Positions 7,962 through 14,963 of a stretch of DNA of 40,152 bases are shown piece by piece; positions within the stretch are counted from its first letter, which is position 1; each line of letters opens with the position of its first letter. The notes under the pieces are model-generated. The model was not told the DNA's origin and made no database searches. It was given only the letters and a program-made list of their open reading frames with translations. The translations under genes and the position numbers were made by a program. The DNA comes from Lewinellaceae bacterium (GTDB taxonomy: Bacteria > Bacteroidota > Bacteroidia > Chitinophagales > Saprospiraceae), in the NCBI GenBank assembly GCA_020636005.1, contig JACJYR010000009.1, positions 1 through 40,152 on the forward strand, written 5' to 3'.

Positions 7962-8792
7962 TTATTTTAATTTTTTCACTTCCTGCAAGGCTTTGACTTC
8001 TTCCAGGATGGTCAGTTCCCGCTCGGCACGCCGGGAAAGGATAGCGAGGCGTTCTTCTTTGGTGAAGCCCTGCTCGATGAGGGTGGCGTTGATGCTTTCC
8101 ATGTTGGCGAGGACTTGCAGTTCCTTGACGGAGGCGCTGTCACGCAAGTTTCCTTTGGCATCGGGATTGAGGGTTTTCCATTGTTTGGCGGTAGTTCCGA
8201 AAACGGCGAGGTTCAGCAGGTCGGCTTCGGAGGCAAAATGCAATGACTCTTTTTTAGTATGCCATTCCATCAATGGGACAAGATTGGACCTAACGGCATC
8301 AGAATGGATATGGTAATTTGCTTTGGCGAGTTCACGCCGCAAGTTCCACGTAAGCCCTAGTGCCTCAGCTTCTTGTTCCTTCAACCGCTGAAATTCTTGT
8401 ATGAAATAAACTTGAAAAGAAGGGCTGAGCCAATAACAAAAATTCAAAGCAATGTCTGAATGAGCTAATGTACCCCCATACCTGCCTGATTTGGAGATGA
8501 TGCCAACGGCGCTTGTTTCTTCTACGTACCGCTGAGGGCTTACTTTTTTTCGGTTATCAGCAGCATCATTTCTAAACTGGTGCATTTGCCCCACTTTAAA
8601 GTCTGGGTTATGGAGTGTCTCCCAAGTTTCAAGGAAAAGTAGGGTCGAACTGTTTCTTAGCCAATCCCGGATAGATTCGGCAGGCGAACGCTCGGTTTGC
8701 TTCGCAATATCGGTCAAAGAAACATAATCAACCCCTTCTACCCTTTCCACGGCAATGGAAAGCCCTTCGACAGTTATCTTTTGTTTAGCCAT
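7962..8792 (-). CDS. KilA-N domain protein
   Basis: 276 residues. The N-terminal KilA-N DNA-binding domain spans about residues 10-140, with the landmarks YVSLTDIAKQ, WLRNSSTLLFLETWETLHNPDF, SAVGIISKSGRYGGTLAHSDIALNF and FIQEFQRLKEQE. The remainder is helical, ending in a charged coiled coil (EERLAILSRRAERELTILEEV). KilA-N proteins are typical of phages, plasmids and genomic islands and act as sequence-specific DNA binders; the precise role is unknown. It lies downstream of the Rep gene on the same strand, which fits an accessory replicon function. A partial second KilA-N copy lies immediately upstream. Confidence 0.88.
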   Translation of the reverse strand: MAKQKITVEGLSIAVERVEGVDYVSLTDIAKQTERSPAESIRDWLRNSSTLLFLETWETLHNPDFKVGQMHQFRNDAADNRKKVSPQRYVEETSAVGIISKSGRYGGTLAHSDIALNFCYWLSPSFQVYFIQEFQRLKEQEAEALGLTWNLRRELAKANYHIHSDAVRSNLVPLMEWHTKKESLHFASEADLLNLAVFGTTAKQWKTLNPDAKGNLRDSASVKELQVLANMESINATLIEQGFTKEERLAILSRRAERELTILEEVKALQEVKKLK

Positions 8793-8974
8793 GTTTTGAA
8801 TAATTTATTGAACCCGGCTTTAATCGCGCCGAATTCGACGCGATTAAAGCCCGGGTTGTGCGCGGCTTCCCAAACGCCCGGAAAATCAATTGTGGCAAGG
8901 GTTCGCATACAGTTCAGCAACGTGTAGTCCATAAAGATGACAACCTTGCTGCGTCTCCCCTTCTCGACACGCAA
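8774..8974 (-). pseudogene. Remnant of a second KilA-N gene carrying a palindrome
   Basis: The frame from 8974 reads through RTLATIDFPGVWEAAHNPGF and NRVEFGAIKAGFN. This resembles the KilA-N core of the neighbouring intact gene (FLETWETLHNPDF) and of KilA-N proteins generally. It lacks the rest of the domain and ends in the start of the intact gene. The part encoding NPGFNRVEFGAIKAGF is also the long palindrome at 8811-8857, so some of the resemblance may be chance. I treat it as a decayed fragment, not an expressed 66-residue protein. Confidence 0.4.
8811..8857. repeat. Long REP-like palindrome
   Basis: Left arm 8811-8828 (AACCCGGCTTTAATCGCG) pairs with right arm 8839-8857, which is the same with one extra G. 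The centre is CGAATTCG, so pairing nearly continues through the middle. Its end AACCCGGC is shared with the palindromes inside the MITE-like element at 7218-7284. Confidence 0.7.
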
Positions 8975-9040
8975 AGCTATTGTTTCTTGATATGCTGTAA
9001 AATATCTTCAAAAAAGAAAGATTTAATCTTTAAAATATCT

Positions 9041-10453
9041 TTAAACCTGTCTTTTCAGGCTTTCGATGGTTTTTCTGGCTTGCTTGACAACCGCGTCGAA
9101 TTTTGCCTGCAATTCCTTAAATTGCTCGGGCCGAAGGTTTTCAATTTGAAAAATGACGGCATCTCTCAGGGGTTTGTTGTAGCGCCAATCGTCCATCTGA
9201 AGGTTATTCAGGTCCAGTCCGGTAGCTTTTTCCAGGCTCCTTCGCAGGCTAGCGTTGCCGAGCACCCTGTTTACCGCCTCCGCAGCGAGGAAGGGGTCGG
9301 ATTGGGTCAATGTCCTGATAACTTCATTAGCCTCCGCACGGCGGGTGGTTAACAGTTCTTCGAGTCGTTCTTCCCAGCGTTGCAGTTCAACAGCAGCTTT
9401 TACCTTTGCCGCTTCCGCTTTCCGCTTCCGTTCCTCGGCACGCTCCCGTTTGAGCTGGACGGCACTTTTCCAACCTTCCTCCACAGCCCGGATAAAAAAC
9501 CCACCGACATTCTCTTTTACTTTTTGCTGCTTTTCGTTATCCAACGTGCAAGCCAACCCTTGTTTTACCCGTTCTTCTCCATACTCATTCAAAAGGTTTT
9601 GCAAAGTGGTTTCCGTAACGCCCCAAAATTTCACCTGGCCGAAAAGTTCAGCAATTAAACTGGCTTCCACTCCCCTACCCTTCTTGGCAGATTTTGCCGG
9701 CCGTCCGGCCTTCGGTGGCTGGGCGTTGCGGCCCTGATTGGTGTGGATGTAAAAAGTAAGGGCAACCACGCGCCTTCCTTCTTTGTGCTGGTCGAAACTA
9801 AATGCGATGTCCGTAAACTCTTCCAAATCGGCTTGTGCCTTCAGGATTATCTTGTTCTTAAAATGCCCGTACAACTTGTATTCGTCGGGTTGAATGGCCA
9901 GGCGAAGGCGCAGGTCATCCAGTGAAAAATTCCGTTTCCCGATGCGTTCGTATTGTTTGAGCAGTTCGTAAATCCTGACCGAATAGACGCTGCTCAACCC
10001 CCAAAGATTACGGATATCGTACTGCAGGTAACGCTCCTTCAGCTCAAGCAGGTAAGGTTTAAGTTCCGGATGGAACTGCACGCTGATGTAGTTACCGCGT
10101 TTTGCCTCTTTAAATCCCTGCGCACCGGCAAGCAATGGCACGGCGTACCATTTTACGCCTTCGGGAGTATCTTTCTCAATTTCAATGACCCTTGAAATCA
10201 ATTTTTTAGCCGCTTGCTTGACCGCCTGGTAGTTGTCGCCGGCATCCTGCAGGTTAAAATCCTTGAGCAAATCACCGACGTGGATGTCGTACAATTGCAG
10301 GATATTGTCGTCTGGTTTAATCAGGGTGAGCATTTTGGCGAAGACCCTGGTCTCCCAGATATCGAAGCGGTAGCGGGCTTCCACCAATTCGTTGGCCTTC
10401 CGTATTAATTTGACAGAAGTTTCACTGCTTCTATGCTTGTGGCTTTTGCTCAT
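9041..10453 (-). CDS. Plasmid replication initiator, Rep_3/RepB-like
   Basis: 470 residues. The first 260 residues match the double winged-helix Rep_3 initiators of iteron plasmids: SVKLIRKANELVEARYRFDIWETRVFAKML at the N-terminus, then KKLISRVIEIE, YISVQFHPELKPYLLELKERY and SVYSVRIYELLKQYE. The C-terminal 200 residues are a Lys/Glu/Arg-rich helical extension with predicted coiled coil, longer than in small plasmid Reps. It should bind the iterons at 10551-10852 and open the origin. The ATG at 10453 follows an exact -7 box (TACCTTTG, 10479-10486) overlapped by an inverted half-iteron, the classic arrangement for autorepression. KilA-N lies downstream. Confidence 0.92.
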   Translation of the reverse strand: MSKSHKHRSSETSVKLIRKANELVEARYRFDIWETRVFAKMLTLIKPDDNILQLYDIHVGDLLKDFNLQDAGDNYQAVKQAAKKLISRVIEIEKDTPEGVKWYAVPLLAGAQGFKEAKRGNYISVQFHPELKPYLLELKERYLQYDIRNLWGLSSVYSVRIYELLKQYERIGKRNFSLDDLRLRLAIQPDEYKLYGHFKNKIILKAQADLEEFTDIAFSFDQHKEGRRVVALTFYIHTNQGRNAQPPKAGRPAKSAKKGRGVEASLIAELFGQVKFWGVTETTLQNLLNEYGEERVKQGLACTLDNEKQQKVKENVGGFFIRAVEEGWKSAVQLKRERAEERKRKAEAAKVKAAVELQRWEERLEELLTTRRAEANEVIRTLTQSDPFLAAEAVNRVLGNASLRRSLEKATGLDLNNLQMDDWRYNKPLRDAVIFQIENLRPEQFKELQAKFDAVVKQARKTIESLKRQV

Positions 10454-10478
10454 GCGTTATTGTTTTTGAAATACGCTC

Positions 10479-10517
10479 CAAAGGTAAAAATCACTTCTGA
10501 TTCGGAAAGTGATTTTT
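10479..10517 (-). promoter_or_regulatory. rep promoter with inverted half-iteron operator
   Basis: On the minus strand TACCTTTG (10479-10486) matches the -7 consensus TAnnTTTG. AAAAATCACTT (10486-10496) and AAGTGATTTTT (10507-10517) form a perfect 11-bp inverted repeat covering the spacer upstream of the -7 box. AAGTGAT is also the right half of the iterons, so Rep itself is the likely repressor (inference from RepE/RepA-type plasmids). Confidence 0.65.
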
Positions 10518-10550
10518 TAATCATCACCAAATAGACGGCAAATGGACATT

Positions 10551-10852
10551 CCGTAATATCGGTGATAAATACTTCCCGTAAGGAAGGTGATACTTGGAGC
10601 CTATTTCCGTAAGATAAGTGATAGATAAAAGGCATCTCCGTAAAATCAGTGATAATAATTGTGTTATAGATAGAGTTTTCCACACTACGGACGCAAGTTA
10701 AGAGGTGAAAAACAGGCTTTATGATGGTTCCCGTAAAATCAGTGATGGTCCCCGTAATACAGGTGATAAATGAGTGAAGTATAGGTGATGGTTCCCGTAA
10801 AATCAGCGATGGTTCCCGTAATACAGGTGATAAATGCCGTAATATAGGTGAT
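10551..10852 (+). repeat. Iteron array (plasmid-type origin)
   Basis: Ten direct 16-bp repeats, consensus CCGTAAnATnnGTGAT, begin at 10551, 10576, 10607, 10638, 10731, 10752, 10774 (degenerate), 10795, 10816 and 10837. A four-copy cluster is spaced 25-31 bp. A 93-bp gap (three times 31) follows, then a six-copy cluster spaced 21-22 bp. A DnaA-box-like TTTTCCACA lies in the gap. The array is immediately upstream of the Rep gene. This is the expected form of an iteron-controlled oriV. Confidence 0.9.
10676..10684 (+). promoter_or_regulatory. DnaA-box-like site in the origin
   Basis: TTTTCCACA differs from the consensus TTATCCACA by one base and lies between the two iteron clusters. Only one clear copy was seen. 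Confidence 0.4.
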
Positions 10853-10859
10853 ATGAAGC

Positions 10860-11110
10860 ATAGCTAACTCACTGACAATTAACAGAATAGACAGACAGAA
10901 AATACAAAAAGATTGTTAAAGAATAAAAACAACAACAGGTTTAAACGTGGTTTTTGATGTTGTTCTTTTTTTAATAAATATTTATTGAAGAGGCTTCAAA
11001 AGCTGTTGGAAGAGACTCTATCTGCAAAATATCTTTAATTTATAAAGATTTTATCTTTTAAAAAGCTTCAAAACGATTGCTTTCTTCGTGTTTTTAAAAT
11101 TTGACATCTC
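10860..11110. other. AT-rich candidate DNA-unwinding region
   Basis: A strongly AT-rich tract directly follows the last iteron. It contains the palindrome AATAAATATTTATT (10973-10986), an AACAACA/TGTTGTT inverted pair, and one copy of the ATCTTTA...TAAAGAT motif at 11031-11049. Iteron origins usually have such a melting region beside the array. No reading frame here is convincing. Confidence 0.45.
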
Positions 11111-11984
11111 TGTTGCCTTGAAGTTACCGGCCAGTTTTACAATCCAAGGATTGGAAGTATGTTATAAATTCCGATGTTTTTGGGTTTGAAATCATAAACG
11201 CACAATGTGATTTGTTTTGCTGTGGATGGATGGCTACGTTGTTTTCAGGATGCGCCCGGGCTAACAAAGCTGTACGGTTCCAAAAGGCAACGGCTTGTTT
11301 TGATTTCAGGGCCTCTCCCACAAAACAGTGTTTTCCCAGCAATCAAAATCAAAATCTGTCAATAATCTTTAAAAAACAAAGAATAAATTTTTGTAAATTC
11401 TTTATTTTAGATTTTTGCTGTGTTACACTCGATTTCAAGCTATCACAAGCTCTGGGTATAATTTTGCGACAAGTTCCATCAGATGATGGTTTATTCAATC
11501 GGAGACAATCTCTCTTTTGAATTTTGAATGAGCCTTAAAAATCGTTGTTCGCCAGGATGATGAATACATGAACTCGCCAATAATTTTTAAAAAATAAGGA
11601 ATAAATCTTTAAATAATCTTTATCTGCAGTTTTTTTTCGGTTGCATAGCTCCGTCATTGCCATGTGAGTTTCCAAACCTTGCCAGCGATCATTATTAAAA
11701 TTGAGCTTTGCTGTCGGGTCTCACGGATGCTGTTTTAGCCATTTTAAAGCTCTTTGGCGCATTTATCTTTATTCTTTGGGCCAAGGTAATCTTCAATCAA
11801 AAAATCAATCTACAAGGCAGTTTAATGGCTTTTTCGGAAGGATTCGCTGATGCACCAAGTTTAAATGCTGACGTTCAGGGCACAAAAAAAGGAGAATGTG
11901 ACCGAAGTCCGGAAAAGAAGGAATCTGAATCGGAAGGTAATTGAAAACAGAAAATAAAGACTAAATCTTTAAATTGTAAAGATT
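11031..11984. repeat. AT-rich palindromic motif, copies in the non-coding segment
   Basis: Copies of an ATCTTTA...TAAAGAT motif: 11031-11049 (ATCTTTAATTTATAAAGAT, 7-bp arms), 11363-11391 (partial), 11604-11624 (two half sites) and 11964-11984 (AATCTTT...AAAGATT). Related copies flank the rep, RHH and parA genes (9017-9044, 12478-12494 with 13267-13275, 13656-13690, 14341-14394, 14459-14502, 15690-15710). I did not notice copies outside 9.0-15.7 kb. Confidence 0.6.
11708..11944 (+). CDS. Possible small membrane protein, unknown
   Basis: A 78-codon frame with a TTG start. It has one convincing hydrophobic helix (AVLAILKLFGAFIFILWAKVIF) followed by a polar, charged tail ending in Lys/Glu-rich sequence. 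I recognise no family. The helix-then-hydrophilic-tail design is plausible for a plasmid-encoded small protein, but there is no clear ribosome-binding site. Apart from this, 11110-12494 holds no supported gene on either strand. Confidence 0.3.
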   Translation: MLSGLTDAVLAILKLFGAFIFILWAKVIFNQKINLQGSLMAFSEGFADAPSLNADVQGTKKGECDRSPEKKESESEGN

Positions 11985-12207
11985 ATTTCATTACAATATC
12001 TTTAATTCAAGTTTTAGTCAAGAAAAGAGGGGCCTAAATCTTTTAGACACCGGCTTAAAAATCAAGTATGAAACTGAAACAGCGTAAAGCGGACTTTTTT
12101 TCATTCGGTCATACATCCTGAAGCTCCATTAATAGGATAGGGCGCAGGTTCCCGGAGCAGTAAGCCTATTGAGTAGCAATTCAATTTGAGTTCCGGTGCT
12201 AAAAACA

Positions 12208-12428
12208 ATACTCCGTGCAGTTTTTTGAAAGGATTTTTACTTGTAGGCAACAGAATCCAACTTATACCGCTCTCAAAACTTTGTTTTGTGAAAGTTTTCT
12301 GATTTTAGATTCAATTTGGCAAACTCAGCCAAAAAGCTGAGTTTGGTGAAATTCAAAAACCCAAATTATGGGGTCAAACTTTATAAGCAAACTGACTACG
12401 TCCCATTTTTAAAAACCGCACGGAGTAT
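12208..12428. repeat. Nested inverted-repeat element
   Basis: Outer 19-bp inverted repeats lie at 12208-12226 and 12410-12428 (ATACTCCGTGC[A/G]GTTTTT core, two mismatches). Inside are AAAACTTT...AAAGTTTT, and a perfect 10-bp hairpin CAAACTCAGC/GCTGAGTTTG at 12320-12329/12336-12345. No T-tract follows, so it is not an ordinary terminator. It may be a decayed small mobile element, a structured RNA or a single-strand origin. Confidence 0.5.
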
Positions 12429-12508
12429 TATAAAAAGAGAAGAGCTTGATAGAGGAGTTACAAGGAGAAATGTAAGATTTAAAGAAAAAATCTTGGTAGT
12501 GGCATTTT

Positions 12509-12958
12509 TTAACTGATACAATCAAGATTGTAGAAGTAAGCAAACAATTTGAAATGCAGGTTGAGCATGTACTCCTTCTTCGAAAAGGAGAGGCATCTCC
12601 TCACCATCCTGCTGAATCTTTGGCGGATGGTGTTGTTGAGCCGCTCGACGTGCGCTGTTTCCCCGGTTTCCTTGCCGACCTTTGTATGCGTCCCGGGCGG
12701 CAAGCAGTTGTACGAGCGCCAGAAGTCGCTGAAACTGTTGCACCTCAGATAGCCGTAGGGCAGCTTGCGCCAAAGGCGCTTGCAGGATTCCATCGAGCCG
12801 TCCCCGATGAAAAAGGAGACAATCTGCCTAGTCTCCCGGCAAAGGGCTATCCAGATTCGTATCTCCTTGATTTTCATCAAGATGTATGTAAAAACCTCAT
12901 CAACTTCGAGTATGTCACCGGGGTATGCCCTGTCAATCGTTTCCTTGAACGGGCCCAA
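12509..12958 (-). CDS. insB: IS1-family InsB catalytic frame
   Basis: 149 codons from a TTG at 12958; the real product is probably the frameshifted InsAB fusion of about 235 residues. It carries the IS1 DDE-type catalytic signatures: the first Asp in ILEVDEVFTYI, the central region with CRETRQIVSFFIGDGS, and the Glu in HVERLNNTIRQRFSRMVRR followed by LSFSKKEYM. This frame lies one base after the InsA frame at the A8 tract, so joining needs +1 (or -2) slippage, or transcriptional loss of one A. Classical IS1 uses -1 shifting. Confidence 0.85.
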   Translation of the reverse strand: MGPFKETIDRAYPGDILEVDEVFTYILMKIKEIRIWIALCRETRQIVSFFIGDGSMESCKRLWRKLPYGYLRCNSFSDFWRSYNCLPPGTHTKVGKETGETAHVERLNNTIRQRFSRMVRRCLSFSKKEYMLNLHFKLFAYFYNLDCIS

Positions 12959-12959
12959 G

Positions 12960-13220
12960 TCACGGGCTTTTTTTTAACACCGTTTGGACAAAGAAATGGC
13001 TGACGTTGAAGATGCGGCCAGTGGCCCTTTGGCTCTGTCGTTCCCGGTAGGCTTTTGCCAACGCCTCTTTGTCAACAGTACGGCCCGGCTGCTTGCTGTC
13101 AAGTACCCCGTAGCCTCCACAGTCTTTGCATTTGTAGGTCTGGGTGCCAGAGCGATTCTTGCCGTTCTTGACAATGTTCTTGCTCTGGCATTTATCACAA
13201 GTGTGGTGTTTTACAATCAT
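12960..13220 (-). CDS. insA: IS1-family InsA-like protein
   Basis: 86 residues. A four-cysteine zinc-ribbon segment occurs near the N-terminus (HTCDKCQSKNIVKNGKNRSGTQTYKCKDC), then a helix-turn-helix region including AKAYRERQSQRATGRIFNVS. In IS1, InsA binds the ends and represses, and its fusion with InsB' is the transposase. The frame ends just after an A8 run (12968-12975), VLKKSP then stop. The downstream InsB frame is offset so that loss of one A would join the two. Confidence 0.85.
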   Translation of the reverse strand: MIVKHHTCDKCQSKNIVKNGKNRSGTQTYKCKDCGGYGVLDSKQPGRTVDKEALAKAYRERQSQRATGRIFNVSHFFVQTVLKKSP

Positions 13221-13295
13221 AGTGGTTGTTTTTAGTCACAAATATCAGTCAAAAAATGCCACTACCAAAATCTTTAGTAAATAAAGGAAAATCCT

Positions 13296-13562
13296 TTATT
13301 CTTTGAATCTTTCCAATAAAACAGACAGGATGACACCCCGGATGGTTTGACCGTTTTGTTTGCCCTCCGCTTTGATGGTTGCCACCAACCAGCGGGGCAG
13401 GTCAATCGTAAGACGGTGTTGTTCGTTCATATCTTGCTGGGGTGGGGTAGGGGTCTTGACAGTTTTATTGCTTCCTCCTCCGTGGATTTGTTCTGCTATC
13501 TTATCCAGTTCCTCAGCGGTACGCGCAGGCTTGATGGTGTCGAGAAGAGATTTTTTCGCCAC
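13296..13562 (-). CDS. Small ribbon-helix-helix protein, likely centromere-binding partner of ParA
   Basis: 88 residues. A flexible Gly/Pro-rich linker follows an N-terminal helical part. The C-terminus (from about residue 50) reads RLTIDLPRWLVATIKAEGKQ then IRGVILSVLLERF, the strand-helix-helix pattern of MetJ/Arc/CopG-type DNA binders. In type Ib partition systems a small RHH protein downstream of a short ParA binds the centromere and represses the operon, and its free N-terminus stimulates the ATPase. The gene lies 127 bases after parA on the same strand, with an AT-rich palindromic motif (13656-13690) in the gap. The ParG/Omega-like role is inferred from context. Confidence 0.75.
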   Translation of the reverse strand: MAKKSLLDTIKPARTAEELDKIAEQIHGGGSNKTVKTPTPPQQDMNEQHRLTIDLPRWLVATIKAEGKQNGQTIRGVILSVLLERFKE

Positions 13563-13689
13563 TATTTGATGCTGTTTAGATGATTGCTTTGAAGATGTTG
13601 GCTTTCCTGATTATCTTAGTGCAAGGGAAGACAGGAGCCATTACAGCACGAAATAAAGAGAAAAACTTTAAAATTTAAAGAAAAATACT

Positions 13690-14334
13690 TTATTTTTTCT
13701 TTTTGACGATTTTCAGGATTTCGTTTGCCAACTGAGTAACCTCCTTTTTAGCCTTGTCGTTTTTCATTTCTAATACACCCAGACCGTTGATGGGTGCTTC
13801 CCGATAGACCACCCGGTCAGCCAGCTTGGTGGTCATCACTTTTAAGCCCAGGCTGTCCAGCGCTTCGGTCACTTCCCGGTCGAGCCGCATCCTCCCGCTA
13901 AACTTGTTGAGCAGGATAAGTCCCTGGATACTGTCGCCTTTGACTGCTTTCACCTGTTCGTACTTTGCCATGAATTGCTGCATGCTCCAGATGTCGAGTG
14001 CACTGGGAGAGACCGGCACTATTACGATGTCTGAGACCGTCAAGGTTTTTACCTGTGCCAGTTCCAATTGGGGGCTACCGTCAATGAGGACAAAATCGTA
14101 GTAATTCTCTTGTTCCTTGGCATCCTTGATGACGTTGTCGGCTTCCGTACCCAAAACGGGAATGGCCGGGACATCTTCCCCCCGTTGTGCCGCCCATTTC
14201 ATACTGCTGCGCTGCCCGAGGTCAGTGTCGAGTACACAAACTTTATAGCCTTTATGGGCCAGACTAACGGCGAGATTTTGAGAGATGGTGGATTTGCCTA
14301 CGCCCCCTTTAAGATTAGTGATTCCTATTACCAT
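13690..14334 (-). CDS. parA: ParA-family partition ATPase
   Basis: 214 residues. Deviant Walker A LKGGVGKST with signature lysine K9 and K14 at the extreme N-terminus, VLDTDLGQRS after the second strand, and Walker B-like FVLIDGSPQ. There is no N-terminal helix-turn-helix, so it is a short, type Ib-like ParA that binds nonspecific DNA and drives plasmid segregation. The Lys-rich C-terminus (ILKIVKKKK) may aid DNA binding. The ATG at 14334 begins directly at the first strand. Palindromic AT-rich repeats immediately upstream (14341-14394 and 14459-14502) are candidates for centromere and operator. The RHH partner is downstream. Confidence 0.92.
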   Translation of the reverse strand: MVIGITNLKGGVGKSTISQNLAVSLAHKGYKVCVLDTDLGQRSSMKWAAQRGEDVPAIPVLGTEADNVIKDAKEQENYYDFVLIDGSPQLELAQVKTLTVSDIVIVPVSPSALDIWSMQQFMAKYEQVKAVKGDSIQGLILLNKFSGRMRLDREVTEALDSLGLKVMTTKLADRVVYREAPINGLGVLEMKNDKAKKEVTQLANEILKIVKKKK

Positions 14335-14340
14335 ATTTGG

Positions 14341-14502
14341 AAAATCTTTAAAAAATAAAGATAAAGTCTTTAAAAATTAAAGTATTTATCTTTGAGGGCG
14401 CAAGTTAGGAAAGGCAGGGTATTTGGAACTAAAGTTTTAAAAGAATTTTTGAAAAGAGTAAAATAAAGAAAAAGTCTTTAAAAATTAAAGCATTTATCTT
14501 TG
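14341..14502. repeat. Duplicated AT-rich repeat upstream of parA
   Basis: A 32-bp unit occurs at 14363-14394 and 14471-14502 with one mismatch. It contains CTTTAAAAATTAAAG and ends TTTATCTTTG. A related palindromic segment (AATCTTTAAAAAATAAAG) fills 14343-14360, next to the parA start. The ends match the -7 box TATCTTTG but point rightwards, away from parA. It is the best candidate for the partition centromere/operator. Confidence 0.65.
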
Positions 14503-14513
14503 CTGCCAGAAGT

Positions 14514-14819
14514 TCACAAAGGGTATAAAAATAGCTGCCTCTTTAGAGGCAGCTTAAAGGCAATCAAAAAAAATAATTCCACTGCCAGCGCAAACCAAAA
14601 CCCGTCCTCTTCCTCATAAGCGCAAAGCAGGAAGTTTTCATCCAATTCCAAGTCCAGATCGTGTCCGTTGAAATCAAGTTGGGAAGAAACGGCCACCGCT
14701 TCGCACGGCCAAGGTGCAATAGGGGAGGGGTCGCCCCTGTACACCCACAGCTCAATGGGGGCATCGCAGAAGTGGTACTCGGCGGAACGGAAAGTAACCC
14801 GGTGCATCTCGAAGTTCAT
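14514..14819 (-). CDS. Hypothetical acidic protein
   Basis: 101 residues, unrecognised. The middle is acidic (HDLDLELDENFLLCAYEEEDG) and aromatic, and the C-terminus turns hydrophobic and basic. The last codons run through a perfect hairpin (AGCTGCCTC/GAGGCAGCT, 14533-14554) that looks like a terminator on this strand, so the natural C-terminus may differ. The frame stays open upstream of the ATG for about 45 codons into the decayed primase region. It may be a plasmid protein or a remnant; no function can be proposed. Confidence 0.4.
   Translation of the reverse strand: MNFEMHRVTFRSAEYHFCDAPIELWVYRGDPSPIAPWPCEAVAVSSQLDFNGHDLDLELDENFLLCAYEEEDGFWFALAVELFFLIAFKLPLKRQLFLYPL
14533..14554 (-). terminator. 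Hairpin with T-rich tail
   Basis: Perfect 9-bp stem AGCTGCCTC/GAGGCAGCT with a 4-base loop, followed on the minus strand by ATTTTTAT. It would stop transcription arriving from the primase-remnant side before parA. Confidence 0.55.
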
Positions 14820-14963
14820 GGAGATTTCAAGCAGGTCGTAGCCTTGACAGGTGAAGGGCGGCCAGGTTGCTCGTTTTTGCCCGATTCCATCACCTCGTTC
14901 ATGGTGAGGTGGCGCAGGGCTTTTGCAGTAATTAATGATAGGCCTGATTGAATTGCTTTATAC

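Larger units (their letters stand above)
12495..13266 (-). mobile_element. IS1-family insertion sequence
   Basis: 772 bp, close to the 768 bp of IS1. The ends are near-perfect inverted repeats beginning GGTAGTGGCATTTTTT (left outer end 12495, right outer end 13266; one A/G difference before ACTGATA). An exact 8-bp target duplication AAAATCTT flanks it at 12487-12494 and 13267-13274. The target is one of the AT-rich ATCTTTA motifs. Two overlapping transposase frames fill the element on the minus strand. The intact ends and duplication suggest a fairly recent insertion. Confidence 0.9.

Noticed and set aside
10450..10683. 77-codon minus-strand frame overlapping the iterons
   Set aside because: It is a translation of the iteron repeats and covers the rep promoter.
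10551..10852. Repeats considered as a CRISPR array
   Set aside because: The unit is only 16 bp, gaps are 5-15 bp, and the array adjoins a Rep gene; these are iterons.
11124..11520. Opposed short frames (72 and 102 codons) near the origin
   Set aside because: Mutually overlapping, no family resemblance, no start signals; composition matches non-coding DNA.
12316..12516. 66-codon plus-strand frame reaching into the IS end
   Set aside because: It starts with TTG inside the nested inverted repeats and ends within the IS, so it is not a natural gene.
12554..13003. 149-codon plus-strand frame inside the IS
   Set aside because: Antisense to the InsB frame, which carries the catalytic motifs.
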